64,000 nt of DNA from Aurantimonas sp. Leaf443 (GCF_001425575.1 NZ_LMRD01000006.1:507977-571976), one strand, 5' to 3'. Positions 39,659-48,778 are shown, numbered from the stretch's first letter. The notes: a model not told the origin generated them from the sequence alone. Program-made: numbers and translations.

Positions 39659-41368
39659 CTACAGGCGCATTCCGTGGCGCTGCACGAGGCGCTGGGTGAC
39701 GGTCGCGACCTCGCGCGTCGTGCGGTCCGGCGACCAGCCGAGGGCGGCGGCCAGGACGGCGGCGATCGCCTCGATCGTGCGGGCGCTCAGCGTGCCGGTG
39801 ACGGCGAGCGTCGTGCGGCGCATCACGACGTCTTCCAGATGCAGCACCATCTCGTTTCGCGCGATCCAGTCGATCTCGGCGCAGCTGTGCTCGGGTGCGT
39901 CCGGCAGCCGCTCGGCGTCGGTCCAGGCGCCGCGATGGGCCGCGACCGCCTCGGCGGTCGTTCCATAGCGGTCGAGAAGCGTGGCGACGCGCTCGTCGTC
40001 CAGACCCGTGCGCCGCGAGACTTGCCCGATCCAGGCCGCGCGCTGCGCCGCGTCGAGGGGAAAGGCCCGTCCGCCGCCGATGGGGAGCTCGCGCGTCGAG
40101 CGTGTCCGCGGCCGGTGAAGGCGGGCGAGGATCGTGTCGGCGACCTCTTCGGCGAAGCCGCGAAAGGTCGTCCATTTGCCGCCGACGAGCGAGAGGACCG
40201 GAAAGGGGCGGCCTGCGTCGGGTTCGGCGATGGGCGCCGAATGGTCGCGGCTGATGAGGCCGGGCGCGGTGGCGTTCGAGGCCGGCAGCGGCCGGATGCC
40301 GCTATAGGCATAGACGATCTGCGAGCGCTCGAAGGCGAGGCCCGGCAGGAGGCGTCCGAGGCAGGCGAGGAAATAGTCGATCTCCTCCGCCTCGCAGCGC
40401 ACCGTGTCGGGATCGTCGGCGGGAATGTCCGTCGAGCCGACCATGATGCGGCCGAGATAGTCGTAGACGAGGCAGATGCGCCCGTCGTCGGCCTCGAAAT
40501 AGATCATGCGCCCGGCAAGGCGCCGCCGCAGCTCCTCATGGTCGAGGAGGATATGCGAGCCCTTGGTGCCGCCGATGAGATGCGAGGGCTTCCCGAGAAG
40601 GGCGTTGACGCGGTCGATCCAGGGGCCGGCGGCATTGACGACGATGGCCGGACGCACGGCGAAGCGCTCGCCGCTCTCGCGCTCGAAGGTCACCGTGCCG
40701 TCCTGGCAGGCGACGAGGTCCGTCCAGTTGCAGGCGGAGGAAAGCGGGCTGTCGGCGAGCCCGTCGCGGACGAGCTCCATCACCAGGCGTTCGGGCGCGG
40801 TGACGAGCGCGTCGTAATAGGTGCCCGCCGCCACGATCTGCGGCGTCAGGCCCGGCAGTTCGCGCAGGGCCCGCGCCTTGCCGATCAGGGCGTGGCGCGG
40901 CATGACGCGGCTGCGCGCGCCGTAGAAATCGTAGAGCGCAAGGCCGATCTTGACGAGCACCGCGCCGCGCGACCGAGGCGCCGTGGTCGAGCCCAGAAGC
41001 GTGCGCAGGGCCGGCCAGAGGCCGCGCGTCCAGGAGAAGATCGGGATCACCGTCTGCAGCGGCTTCACGCAATGGGGCGCGTTGCGCAGGAGGAGGTTCC
41101 GCTCCAGCGTCGACTGCGCGACGAGGCCGAACTCGCCGGTCTCCAGATATTTCAGACCGCCATGGATGAGCCGCGAGGGCGCGGCGCTCGTGCCGGCGCT
41201 GAAATCGGCCTTGTCCACGAGAAGGCAGGTGAGTCCCTGCGCGCAGAGATCGCGGAAGAGGCCCGCGCCGTTGACGCCGGCCCCGACGACGAGGACGTCG
41301 ATCGCAGCGCCGTCGCAAGCGCCCGGTTCCCTGGTGCCGTTCGTCGAAAACGCCGGGTCGCTCGTCAT
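39659..41368 (-). CDS. GlpD-like FAD-dependent polyol-phosphate dehydrogenase (second copy)
   Basis: 569 residues. The FAD motif VLVVGAGVNGAGLFRDLCAQG is followed by DKADFSAGTSAAPSRLIHGGLKYLE, VVNAAGPWIDRVN, and the C-terminal GlpD domain with SLVGGKWTTFRGFAEEVAD. The family oxidises glycerol 3-phosphate or erythritol 4-phosphate at the membrane and passes electrons to quinone. It is coupled by ATGA to an FGGY kinase and is about 65 residues longer than the eryB product at 50415-51926. It probably oxidises the phosphorylated product of that kinase; whether glycerol, threitol or another polyol cannot be told. Confidence 0.82.
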   Translation of the reverse strand: MTSDPAFSTNGTREPGACDGAAIDVLVVGAGVNGAGLFRDLCAQGLTCLLVDKADFSAGTSAAPSRLIHGGLKYLETGEFGLVAQSTLERNLLLRNAPHCVKPLQTVIPIFSWTRGLWPALRTLLGSTTAPRSRGAVLVKIGLALYDFYGARSRVMPRHALIGKARALRELPGLTPQIVAAGTYYDALVTAPERLVMELVRDGLADSPLSSACNWTDLVACQDGTVTFERESGERFAVRPAIVVNAAGPWIDRVNALLGKPSHLIGGTKGSHILLDHEELRRRLAGRMIYFEADDGRICLVYDYLGRIMVGSTDIPADDPDTVRCEAEEIDYFLACLGRLLPGLAFERSQIVYAYSGIRPLPASNATAPGLISRDHSAPIAEPDAGRPFPVLSLVGGKWTTFRGFAEEVADTILARLHRPRTRSTRELPIGGGRAFPLDAAQRAAWIGQVSRRTGLDDERVATLLDRYGTTAEAVAAHRGAWTDAERLPDAPEHSCAEIDWIARNEMVLHLEDVVMRRTTLAVTGTLSARTIEAIAAVLAAALGWSPDRTTREVATVTQRLVQRHGMRL

Positions 41369-42888
41369 CGCGATAGGATCTCCTCGCCCGCGAGGGCCTC
41401 GATCTCGGGCCAGTGCGCCGTCAGCACCTGCGCGATGCGCGAATGGAGCGCGAAGCGCCGGTCATAGGCCTGGCTGCGGGCGGCATCGGGCCGGTAGGTG
41501 GCGACGGGACGCTCGTCCCCATCGTCGAGCGAGCCCTGCGCGCCGACGCCGACGGCCGCGCAGCGCGCCGCGCCCCAGGCGGCGGCTTCGTCGACGGCGG
41601 CGACCCCGACCGGTCGGCCGAGCACGTCGGCGAACATCTGCGCGAAGGCCGGGTTGCGCGAGCCGCCGCCCGTGAGGCGGATCTCGTCGAAGGCGAACCC
41701 GTCGGCCAGCGCATCGACATGGACGCGGTGATTGAAGGCGATGCCTTCGAGGACGGCCCGCAGCATGTCGCCGCGATCGTGCCAGCCGTGCAGGCCGAGA
41801 AAGCTCGCGCTGGCCGCAGGCCCGTGCGGCGAGCCGAAGAGATAGGGATGGAACAGGAGCGTGGAGGGCCGGGCGAGGGCGGCGTCGATCTCCCGGCCGA
41901 GCAGGTCGTGGATCGAGCGCCCCGCAGCGAGCGCCGCCGCCTGTTCGCCGGCGCAGAGCGTGTCGAGGAACCAGTCGTAATTGGCGGTGGAGGCCGGCGA
42001 GATCGCCATGGCGTTCCAGCGGCCGGGCGCGACGGCGTTGCGGCAGAACCAGCGTGCGTCGGTGCGGGGCTTGGCCGAGACGGTCTCGTTGATCGAATAG
42101 GTGCCGGCGACGATCGCCGCCACGCCCTCGCGGTGGCCGCCGATGCCGAGCGCGGAGGCGGTGACGTCGTGGAGGCCGGCGGCGACCGGTGTGCCGGCCT
42201 GAAGCCCGGTCGCGGCGGCGGCCTGCGGTGTGACGGCGCCGACGATCTCGGCGGAATGGGCGATGGGCGCGAGGGCGCCGAAAAGCGTGCCGAGCCCGTA
42301 GAGGTCGAGCGCGTCGCGGCTGTAGCCTTGCGTCGCAACGTCGGTGAAGGAGGTGCTGGCCTCGGTGCGGTCGGTGCCGAGCGTGCCGGTGAGGCAGAAG
42401 CGCAGCCAGTCCTTGCAGGCCAGGACATGGGCGATGCGCGAGAAGCGTTCGGGCTCGTTCGCGGCGATCCAAGCGAGGAGGGCGGAGGGCGCCGAGGCAT
42501 GCGGCACCTGCCCCGTGAGGGAAAGGGCGGCCTGCGAGACCCCGGATGTATCGAAGGCTTCGACGATCGGGCCGGCGCGGCTGTCGAGGGAGAGAATGCC
42601 GGGCCCGAGCGGCCGGCGGTCGCCATCCAGGAGATAGAGCCCGTCGCCATGGGCGGTGGCGGCGACGCCGAGGATGTCGGAGGCCGGGCGGCCGGAGAGG
42701 GCGAGGGCTTGCGCGATGGCCTGCGCGGTGGCGCGCCAGAGCCCGTCCATGTCGCGCTCGACATGGCGCGGGCGGGGGATCGACTGGGGCACGCGGCGGC
42801 GGGCGACGGCGAGCTCCGTGCCGTCGATGTCGAAGAGCGCCGCCTTGGTGACGGTCAGGCCGTTGTCGATCCCGAGGAGGCTGGGCAT
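41365..42888 (-). CDS. FGGY-family carbohydrate kinase (second copy)
   Basis: 507 residues. N-terminal phosphate loop LLGIDNGLTVTKAALFDIDG, substrate-domain motif ATAHGDGLYLLDGDRRPLGPGILSLDSRAG with the catalytic Asp, and C-terminal LTGGGSRNPAFAQMFADVLGRPVGV (ATP-binding). Position after the sugar ABC genes and before a GlpD-like dehydrogenase suggests phosphorylation of the imported polyol. It differs clearly from EryA at 48779; L-xylulose/erythritol-type specificity is possible. Confidence 0.85.
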   Translation of the reverse strand: MPSLLGIDNGLTVTKAALFDIDGTELAVARRRVPQSIPRPRHVERDMDGLWRATAQAIAQALALSGRPASDILGVAATAHGDGLYLLDGDRRPLGPGILSLDSRAGPIVEAFDTSGVSQAALSLTGQVPHASAPSALLAWIAANEPERFSRIAHVLACKDWLRFCLTGTLGTDRTEASTSFTDVATQGYSRDALDLYGLGTLFGALAPIAHSAEIVGAVTPQAAAATGLQAGTPVAAGLHDVTASALGIGGHREGVAAIVAGTYSINETVSAKPRTDARWFCRNAVAPGRWNAMAISPASTANYDWFLDTLCAGEQAAALAAGRSIHDLLGREIDAALARPSTLLFHPYLFGSPHGPAASASFLGLHGWHDRGDMLRAVLEGIAFNHRVHVDALADGFAFDEIRLTGGGSRNPAFAQMFADVLGRPVGVAAVDEAAAWGAARCAAVGVGAQGSLDDGDERPVATYRPDAARSQAYDRRFALHSRIAQVLTAHWPEIEALAGEEILSR

Positions 42889-42921
42889 CGCATGTCCGTT
42901 CGCAGGCGTTCCGTGGGAGCG

Positions 42922-42945
42922 GCGGGGCGCCCGAGGGCGCCCCGC
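42922..42945 (-). terminator. Hairpin downstream of the binding-protein gene
   Basis: A perfect 11-bp GC stem GCGGGGCGCCC / GGGCGCCCCGC with a GA turn sits 7 bases after the stop of the minus-strand binding-protein gene and 33 bases before the kinase. It could protect the transporter mRNA end and reduce read-through into the kinase-dehydrogenase pair, explaining higher binding-protein expression. Confidence 0.5.
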
Positions 42946-42952
42946 TGAAGGC

Positions 42953-43906
42953 TTACTCGCTGAGGACGAAGGGCGCCGAATACTTGTCGACGTTGTCCTT
43001 GGTGATCAGCAGGCAGTCGAAGAGCTGCTTCTCGGTGTCGACGCCGGTCTTGCCGGTCTTGATGAAGCTGTCGGCCTGCTTGACCGCCTCGGCCGAGAAG
43101 ATCGCGACGGGCTGAAGCACCGTGTACTGCATCTCGCCGGCCTTGACCGCCGCCACCGCGTCGGGCGAGCCGTCGAAGCCGCCGACCTTTACCGCGCTCA
43201 GCTTGCCCGCTTCCTTCAGCGCCGCGATGGCGCCGAGCGCCATCTCGTCATTGCCGCTGATGACGCCGTTGATGTCGGGATTGGCCTGCAGGAGGCTCTG
43301 CATCTTGTTGTAGCCCTGGGTGCGGTCCCAGTTGGCGACTTCCTGGCCGACCTTCTCGAGATCGGGATACTGCGTCAGCACCGTCTCGTAGCCGTTGGAG
43401 CGGGTCTGCGCGTTGTTGTCGGAGGGGGCGCCGAAGAGTTCGACATACTTGCCCTTGTCGCCGATGCTCTCGACCCACTGCTGGGCTCCGAGCGCCGCGC
43501 CCTGCGCGTTGTTCGAGACGAGCTGCGCCTTGGCGAGCCCTTCCTTGTTGATCTCGGCATTGACGAGGAAGACGGGGATGCCGGCGCTGACCGCCTTCTG
43601 CACCGCGCCCACCGAGCCGTCGGCATTGGCCGGATCGAGGATGATGGCGACCGACTGGTTGGTGATCGCGGTGTCGATCAGGTTGCTCTCGGTGTTCGTG
43701 TCGCCCTTGTGGGCCGCGACATTCGCCGTGTAGCCGAGCTTCTCGGCTTCCGCCTTGGCCACCTGACCTTCGGTCAGCCAGTAGGGGTTGGACGGGTCGT
43801 TGACGATGATCGAGATCTGCCCGGCCGCGAAGGCGGGGGCGGCGAAGACGGCCATCGTCGCCGCGCAGGCGGCTGCCATCAGGAGGCTCTTGCCCTTGTT
43901 GAACAT
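42953..43906 (-). CDS. eryG: Ribose-type sugar/polyol ABC importer, periplasmic binding protein
   Basis: 317 residues with a Sec signal peptide (LLMAAACAATMAVFAAPAFAAG). The mature part is a type I periplasmic binding protein: ISIIVNDPSNPYWLTEGQVAKAEAEKLGY, AIILDPANADGSVGAVQKAVSAGIPVFLV, YVELFGAPSDNNAQTRSNGYETVL, VISGNDEMALGAIAALKEAG, VGGFDGSPDAVAAVKAG. It is fourth in the operon after DUF2291, ATPase and permease. The order ATPase-permease-binding protein equals eryE-F-G of Brucella, which imports erythritol. A run of GAGAGAGA precedes the ATG. Confidence 0.87.
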   Translation of the reverse strand: MFNKGKSLLMAAACAATMAVFAAPAFAAGQISIIVNDPSNPYWLTEGQVAKAEAEKLGYTANVAAHKGDTNTESNLIDTAITNQSVAIILDPANADGSVGAVQKAVSAGIPVFLVNAEINKEGLAKAQLVSNNAQGAALGAQQWVESIGDKGKYVELFGAPSDNNAQTRSNGYETVLTQYPDLEKVGQEVANWDRTQGYNKMQSLLQANPDINGVISGNDEMALGAIAALKEAGKLSAVKVGGFDGSPDAVAAVKAGEMQYTVLQPVAIFSAEAVKQADSFIKTGKTGVDTEKQLFDCLLITKDNVDKYSAPFVLSE

Positions 43907-43980
43907 GATCAGTCTCTCTCTCCCATGATTTCCGGTTGATATGCCGGCCTCCCGGCGATGCTTGCGGTCCGCGGCCGGGA

Positions 43981-45111
43981 TCAGGCCCTGGCCGGGGACT
44001 GCGAAGGGGTGGATGGCGTGTCCGTCGGCGCCGCGCGCTTGGGGCGCCGTGCGTATTGGACGGAGTTGAGGAGGACGGCCAGCACGATGACCGCGCCGGT
44101 GAAGACGGTCTGCCAGTAGGAGGAGACGCCGACGATCACGAGCCCGTCCGACAGGAAGCCGATGACGAAGGCGCCGAGCATGGTGCCGCGCACGTTGCCG
44201 CGTCCGCCGGTGAGCGCCGCGCCGCCGATGACGACGGCCGCGATGGCCGTCAGTTCGTAGGTCGTGCCGGCCGTCGGGCCCGCCGAGGTCAGCTGCGAGG
44301 AGAGGACGAGGCCCGCGATGGCCGCGCAGATGCCGGAGAGGACGTAGACCGTGATCTGCACGCGTTTCACCGGCACGCCCGAAAGCTCCGCCGCGCGGGC
44401 GTTGCCGCCCGTCGAATAGACCCAGCGGCCGAAGGCGGTGCGGTTGAGGAGGAGCGAGCAGACGAGGGCGACGGCGACAAGGACCAGAACGCCGATCGGG
44501 ATGCCGAACAGGCGGTTGAAGCCGAGCCAGTTGAAGCCGGTATTGCCGAGTTCGGCCCTGCCGCCGAGATTGTTGTAGGTGAGCCCGTCCGTCATCAGGA
44601 GCGCGACGCCGCGCGCGACGTAGAGAAGCCCGAGCGTCGCCACGAAGGCCGGCACCTTGAAGAAGGCGATCAGCGTGCCGTTGACGAGGCCGACGAGTGC
44701 CCCCATCGCGCAGGTGAGCACGACCACGGCCCAGACCGGCGGGTAGAGGACGACGCCCGCCCATTCGAGCGTGACGCCCTGCATGAGGAAGCCCGCCACG
44801 ACGCCGGCCAGCCCCAGCGTGGAGCCGACCGAGAGGTCGATGCCGCCGGTGAGGATGACGAGCAGCATGCCGATCGCCAGAAGACCGAAGATCGCCACGT
44901 GCGACGACATGATGAGGAAGTTGTTCGTGGAGAGGTAGAAGGGCGACAGGATCGAGAAGATCACGATGATCGCGATCAGCGCGAAGAAGGCGCGGCCTTC
45001 CAGAAGCAGGCGGCCGAGGTCGAGGCCGGAGGCGCGCGCCGGGGCGGCGGCCGGCCTGCGGGCGGGGCTTTCGTGGGTCATGGGCGTCTCCGCGATCTTC
45101 CTCGTCTTCAT
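43981..45111 (-). CDS. eryF: Ribose-type sugar/polyol ABC importer, permease
   Basis: 376 residues of the RbsC family with about nine helices: NNFLIMSSHVAIFGLLAIGMLLVILTGGIDLSVGS, GALVGLVNGTLIAFFKVPAFVATLGLLYVARGVALL, FGRWVYSTGGNARAAELSGVPVKRVQITVYVLSG, IAAVVIGGAALTGGRGNVRGTMLGAFVIG. The N-terminal 35 residues are a cytoplasmic extension rich in Ala and Pro; ATG at the MTHES position (10 residues in) is an alternative start. It overlaps the ATPase gene by 4 bp. Confidence 0.9.
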   Translation of the reverse strand: MKTRKIAETPMTHESPARRPAAAPARASGLDLGRLLLEGRAFFALIAIIVIFSILSPFYLSTNNFLIMSSHVAIFGLLAIGMLLVILTGGIDLSVGSTLGLAGVVAGFLMQGVTLEWAGVVLYPPVWAVVVLTCAMGALVGLVNGTLIAFFKVPAFVATLGLLYVARGVALLMTDGLTYNNLGGRAELGNTGFNWLGFNRLFGIPIGVLVLVAVALVCSLLLNRTAFGRWVYSTGGNARAAELSGVPVKRVQITVYVLSGICAAIAGLVLSSQLTSAGPTAGTTYELTAIAAVVIGGAALTGGRGNVRGTMLGAFVIGFLSDGLVIVGVSSYWQTVFTGAVIVLAVLLNSVQYARRPKRAAPTDTPSTPSQSPARA

Positions 45112-46649
45112 GCGACCACCGCCTCACCGGAGGCCGCCATGATCTCTTCCTTGCTGGCGTTCGAGCCGAAGACGGCCGAGATCCGCCCGCGATGCATGAC
45201 GACGATGCGATGGGCGATCGACAGGCACTCGCCGACTTCGGAGGTGGAATAGACGACCGCCAGCCCGCGCTCGGCGCCCTCGGCGAGGAGCTTGAACACC
45301 TCGGCCTTGGCGCCGATGTCGATGCCCCGGCTCGGCTCGTCGAGAAGGACGACGGCCGGTTCCGTCGCCAGCATCTTGCCGATCACGACCTTCTGCTGGT
45401 TGCCGCCCGAGAGCGAGCCGATGGCCGCATCGCCGCCGCTCGTCTTGATTTGCACGTCGCGGATGGCTTCGGCGACGAGCCCCTTCTCGCGGCGGCGCGA
45501 GGTGAAGAGGCCGCGCGTGAAGGCGCCGATGGAGGCGAGCGACAGGTTCTCGCCGACCGACATGGTCTGCACCAGCCCGTCGCGCTGGCGATCCTCGGGC
45601 ACGAGGACGAGGCCCGCCGCGATGCGCTCGGCGATGGTGAGACGCGAGATGTCGCGGCCCATCAGGCGCACGCGCCCGCCGCTCGCCTGCACGCGGCCGG
45701 CGACGCATTCGAGGAGCTCGGTGCGTCCCGCGCCCATCAGCCCGTAGATGCATACGATCTCGCCGGTACGGACCTCCAGGGAGAGCCGGTCCACCACCGA
45801 ACGGTCGGTATGGCCCGTGTCGGGCACGCTGACATCCTCGATGGACAAAGCGACCTCGCCCATCGCATGGCCCGTCGGCGGCGAGCCGAGGTCGAAATTC
45901 TCGCCGACCATGTTGCGCACGATCCATTCGAGATCGATCTCGGCGCGCGGCGCATAGGCGGTCATCGTGCCGTCGCGCAGCACCACGGCGTGGTCGGTGA
46001 TCTGCAGCGCTTCTTCCAGGTGGTGGGAGATGTAGACGATCGAGACGCCCCGGCTCTTCAGGTCGCGGATGACGGTGAAGAGCACCTCGACCTCCGAGGC
46101 CGAGAGCGCCGAGGTCGGCTCGTCCATGATGAGGATGCGAGAGTTCACCGAGAGGGCGCGGGCGATCTCCACGATCTGCTGCTGGCCGAGGCGCAGGTCC
46201 TCGACGGGGGTCAGCGGATCGATGTCCTCCTCCAGCTCCTCCATCAGCCGGCGCGTCTGGCGCTCCTCCTCGGCGAAGTCGACGCCGGTGGCGGTGCGCA
46301 GCTCGCGGCCCATGAAGATGTTGTCGCGCACCGAGAGATTCGGCGCGAGGCTGAGTTCCTGATGGATGATGGAGATGCCGCGCTCGCGCGCGGCCGAGGC
46401 GGAGTCGAAGACCGTCGGCGCGCCGTCGAGCACGATCTCGCCGGAGGTCGGGCGCATGACGCCGGACAGGATGCGCATGAGCGTGGACTTGCCGGCGCCG
46501 TTCTCGCCGAACAGCGTCGTCACCTGGCCGCGATGCACGTCGAAGTTCACGCCCTTCAGGGCGTGGATGTTGCCGAAGGACTTGGCGACGTTGCGCGCCG
46601 AGAGCACGACCTCGCCGAGGCCGGCGACGGGGACGGGCGCCACGCTCAT
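45108..46649 (-). CDS. eryE: Ribose-type sugar/polyol ABC importer, double ATPase
   Basis: 513 residues of the RbsA/MglA family with two NBDs. NBD1 has GENGAGKSTLMRIL, LRLGQQQIVEIARAL and ILIMDEPTSALS. NBD2 has the usual altered Walker A GLMGAGRTELLE, LSGGNQQKVVIGKML and VVLLDEPSRGID. It energises uptake through the product of 43981-45111. The first ATG overlaps the stop of the DUF2291 gene. Confidence 0.92.
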   Translation of the reverse strand: MSVAPVPVAGLGEVVLSARNVAKSFGNIHALKGVNFDVHRGQVTTLFGENGAGKSTLMRILSGVMRPTSGEIVLDGAPTVFDSASAARERGISIIHQELSLAPNLSVRDNIFMGRELRTATGVDFAEEERQTRRLMEELEEDIDPLTPVEDLRLGQQQIVEIARALSVNSRILIMDEPTSALSASEVEVLFTVIRDLKSRGVSIVYISHHLEEALQITDHAVVLRDGTMTAYAPRAEIDLEWIVRNMVGENFDLGSPPTGHAMGEVALSIEDVSVPDTGHTDRSVVDRLSLEVRTGEIVCIYGLMGAGRTELLECVAGRVQASGGRVRLMGRDISRLTIAERIAAGLVLVPEDRQRDGLVQTMSVGENLSLASIGAFTRGLFTSRRREKGLVAEAIRDVQIKTSGGDAAIGSLSGGNQQKVVIGKMLATEPAVVLLDEPSRGIDIGAKAEVFKLLAEGAERGLAVVYSTSEVGECLSIAHRIVVMHRGRISAVFGSNASKEEIMAASGEAVVA

Positions 46650-47302
46650 TGCACGCTCATCCGCACCGGCGTGACGAGCCAGCTCTTCGGATTGACCAGC
46701 TTGAAGACGCCGGTCACCGCGATCGTCTTGCCCGGCAGGGCCGACGGGTCGATGGCCGCGAGCACGTCCTTCTTCATGGCGTTGTTCAGCGCAGCGCCGG
46801 CATTCTGGTACTCGATCTGGTTGACGAACTGCCCGAACTGGATCTCGCCCGTGGCGTCGCGGAGGTCCGTGCCGTTGACGGCGGGCCCGGTCTGGACACG
46901 CACGGTGAGTTCGGGCGGCAGCCCCTCGACGGCGACCTTGTAGACGCCCGACTTGCCCTCGCCGACCGTGCCGACGAACTTGACCGGGAAGACCGGCCCC
47001 GTGCCGGCATCGACGCCGTATTGCTTGGCGGCCGCCGCCTTGTCGGCGGCGATGGCGGCGGCGAGCGTCGGCGCCTCGACGGCGCGCTCCTCGACCTTGG
47101 CCCGGACCGTCGGAAAGGTCTGCGTGCCGTAGGTTTCCGGATTGAAGCCGGCGGCCTGCACGTCCTGTTCCGACCCGATCCGCACGACCGTCGTGTCCAG
47201 CGCCATGGCGGCGAGAAGGGCGAGGAAAACCGCGCCGCCGAGGCCCGCCTTCAGGGCCGGCGCCATGCGCGTCGCGCCTTTGCGTTGCGCTCTCGTGCTC
47301 AT
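46646..47302 (-). CDS. DUF2291 membrane-anchored protein of polyol transporter operons
   Basis: 218 residues. One N-terminal membrane segment (LKAGLGGAVFLALLAAMALDTTVV) precedes a periplasmic domain with VRIGSEQDVQAAGFNPETYGTQTFPTV, QYGVDAGTGPVFPVKFVGTVGEGKSGVYKVAV and ATGEIQFGQFVNQIEYQNAGAALNNAM. DUF2291 proteins sit beside ribose-type transporters for polyols in rhizobia. Their role is unproven, perhaps an accessory of the importer or a lipoprotein-like scaffold. It is the first gene of the minus-strand operon, divergent from eryD. Confidence 0.8.
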   Translation of the reverse strand: MSTRAQRKGATRMAPALKAGLGGAVFLALLAAMALDTTVVRIGSEQDVQAAGFNPETYGTQTFPTVRAKVEERAVEAPTLAAAIAADKAAAAKQYGVDAGTGPVFPVKFVGTVGEGKSGVYKVAVEGLPPELTVRVQTGPAVNGTDLRDATGEIQFGQFVNQIEYQNAGAALNNAMKKDVLAAIDPSALPGKTIAVTGVFKLVNPKSWLVTPVRMSVQ

Positions 47303-47620
47303 GCCGAACCGACCCGTCGCGTGCGTGATGGGGAAAGGGCGCGCGGAGCCGCTGCGAGCGCGGCGCCGCCGGCGCCGTTCGGGCTCCTGCCGGACCGCCG
47401 GGGCGGCGCGCCTGCGGTGTGATCGATCATCCCAACCTCCCGAAGAGCCGGGCGCCGGAAAGTCACCTTCCGTCGCCAGCCACCTCAAGCGATGCCCGCC
47501 CGTCCATCCCCGGCGGGGGCATCGCGTCCCGTCTCGTCGCGGCCCTTGCGAGCCGGCGATTTCCGTCGACGCGCCGGGGCCCTTCGAGGCCCGCGTCTGC
47601 GTCTCAGTAAGGCGATCTTG

Positions 47621-47649
47621 TTGACAGAATCGGGCAAAATGCAATATTT
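47621..47649 (+). promoter_or_regulatory. Promoter of the eryD-A-B-C operon
   Basis: A perfect -35 TTGACA (47621-47626) is followed after 17 bp by ATATTT (47644-47649) or after 18 bp by TATTTT. The -10 lies inside the left arm of the inverted repeat, so a bound regulator should block RNA polymerase. The eryD ATG is about 50 bp downstream. Confidence 0.65.
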
Positions 47650-47672
47650 TTCTTTGAGTGAAAGATATTGCA
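47640..47672. promoter_or_regulatory. 33-bp inverted repeat, probable EryD operator
   Basis: Left arm TGCAATATTTTTC (47640-47652) and right arm GAAAGATATTGCA (47660-47672) match in 12 of 13 positions around a 7-bp centre TTTGAGT. It stands out as the most AT-rich dyad of this GC-rich window and overlaps the -10 of the eryD promoter. SorC-family regulators bind long dyads of this type; EryD of Brucella is a repressor released by erythritol. Confidence 0.7.
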
Positions 47673-47701
47673 CTGCGAAGAGCGAAGAGGGCGGCGAGGG
47701 G

Positions 47702-48667
47702 ATGGCGAAGGGCGGATCGAGGCGGGAGACGGACGACAGTCTCGCCATCCGCGCCGCATGGCTGCACTACGCCGCGGGGATGACGCAGGTGGAGGTGGCC
47801 GAGCGGCTCGGTGTCTCCAGCGTCAAGGCCCATCGCCTGATCGCCTCGGCCTACCAGAACGGCGCGGTGAAGGTGTCGATCGTCGGCGACGTCGCCGAAT
47901 GCGTCGCGCTCGAGAGCGTCATCGCCGACCGCTTCGGCCTCTCCTATTGCGAGGTCGTGCCCGATCTCCACGAGGACGGGCTGCCGCTGCGCGCGCTCGG
48001 CGGTTCGGGCGCGGCCTTCCTGTGCCGGGAGATCGAGAGCGCGAAGGGCGGCATCATCGGCTTCGGCCACGGGCGCACGCTGGCCGCCGCCATCGCGGCC
48101 ATGCCGCGCATCGAGGCCGGCGCGGTGCGTTTCGTCTCGCTACTGGGCGGTCTCACCCGCAACTACATGGCCAACCCGCACGACGTCATGCACAGGCTCG
48201 CCGAGCGCACGCAGGCCTCCGCCTTCGTGATGCCGCTGCCCTTCTTCGCCAACACGGTGGGCGACAAGGCCGTGCTGCTCGCCCAGCGCGGCGTCGGCGA
48301 GGTGTTCGACCTCGCCACGCGCGCCGACCTGATGGTGGTGGGCATCGGCACGGCGCAGCTCGACGCCCAGCTCGTCGCCTCGCGCATGATCTACGGCGAG
48401 GAGATCGAGGAAGTGCGGCAGGGCGGGGGCGTCGGCGAGATGCTCGGCCATTTCTTCGACGCGGCCGGGCAACCGGTCGAGACCTCGCTGACGGCCCGCA
48501 CCGTCTCGCCGGGCCTCGACCAGCTCAAGGGCAAGCGGATCGTCGCGCTGGCGGGCGGGCGCAGCAAGGTGGAGGGCATCCGCTCGGTGCTGCGCAGCGG
48601 CTTCCTGACCGGGCTCATCACCGACGAGCGGACGGCGAACGCGATCATGGGCGGCGAGACGCCCTGA
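47702..48667 (+). CDS. eryD: SorC-family transcriptional regulator EryD
   Basis: 321 residues. The N-terminal helix-turn-helix RAAWLHYAAGMTQVEVAERLGVSSVKAHRLIASAYQNG (about 17-50) is joined to a SorC sugar-binding domain (GKGGIIGFGHGRTLAAAIAAM-type loop, SLLGGLTRNYMANPHDVMHRLAERT, ADLMVVGIGTAQLDAQ, LAGGRSKVEGIRSVLRSGFLTGLITDE). It precedes eryA-B-C and is divergent from the importer. By family knowledge it represses the locus and is induced by erythritol or a derivative; the dyad just upstream supports autoregulation. ATG 47702 follows GAGGG. Confidence 0.87.
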   Translation: MAKGGSRRETDDSLAIRAAWLHYAAGMTQVEVAERLGVSSVKAHRLIASAYQNGAVKVSIVGDVAECVALESVIADRFGLSYCEVVPDLHEDGLPLRALGGSGAAFLCREIESAKGGIIGFGHGRTLAAAIAAMPRIEAGAVRFVSLLGGLTRNYMANPHDVMHRLAERTQASAFVMPLPFFANTVGDKAVLLAQRGVGEVFDLATRADLMVVGIGTAQLDAQLVASRMIYGEEIEEVRQGGGVGEMLGHFFDAAGQPVETSLTARTVSPGLDQLKGKRIVALAGGRSKVEGIRSVLRSGFLTGLITDERTANAIMGGETP

Positions 48668-48778
48668 CCAAGGCAAGGGTGGAGGCCGTGGGAGGACCGA
48701 TGACGACAGGCCAATCCAGGACCGCGCGATCCCGGCCGGCAGGCCACGGCCTGTCTGCGCCCTGCGAGGGGCGGGCGC

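Larger units (their letters stand above)
47303..47701. other. 399-bp divergent regulatory region
   Basis: Between the DUF2291 operon (minus) and eryD (plus). The first 300 bp are GC-rich and show no gene or clear motif. The last 80 bp turn AT-rich and contain a promoter and a 33-bp inverted repeat, listed separately. No clear minus-strand promoter was found. Confidence 0.6.
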
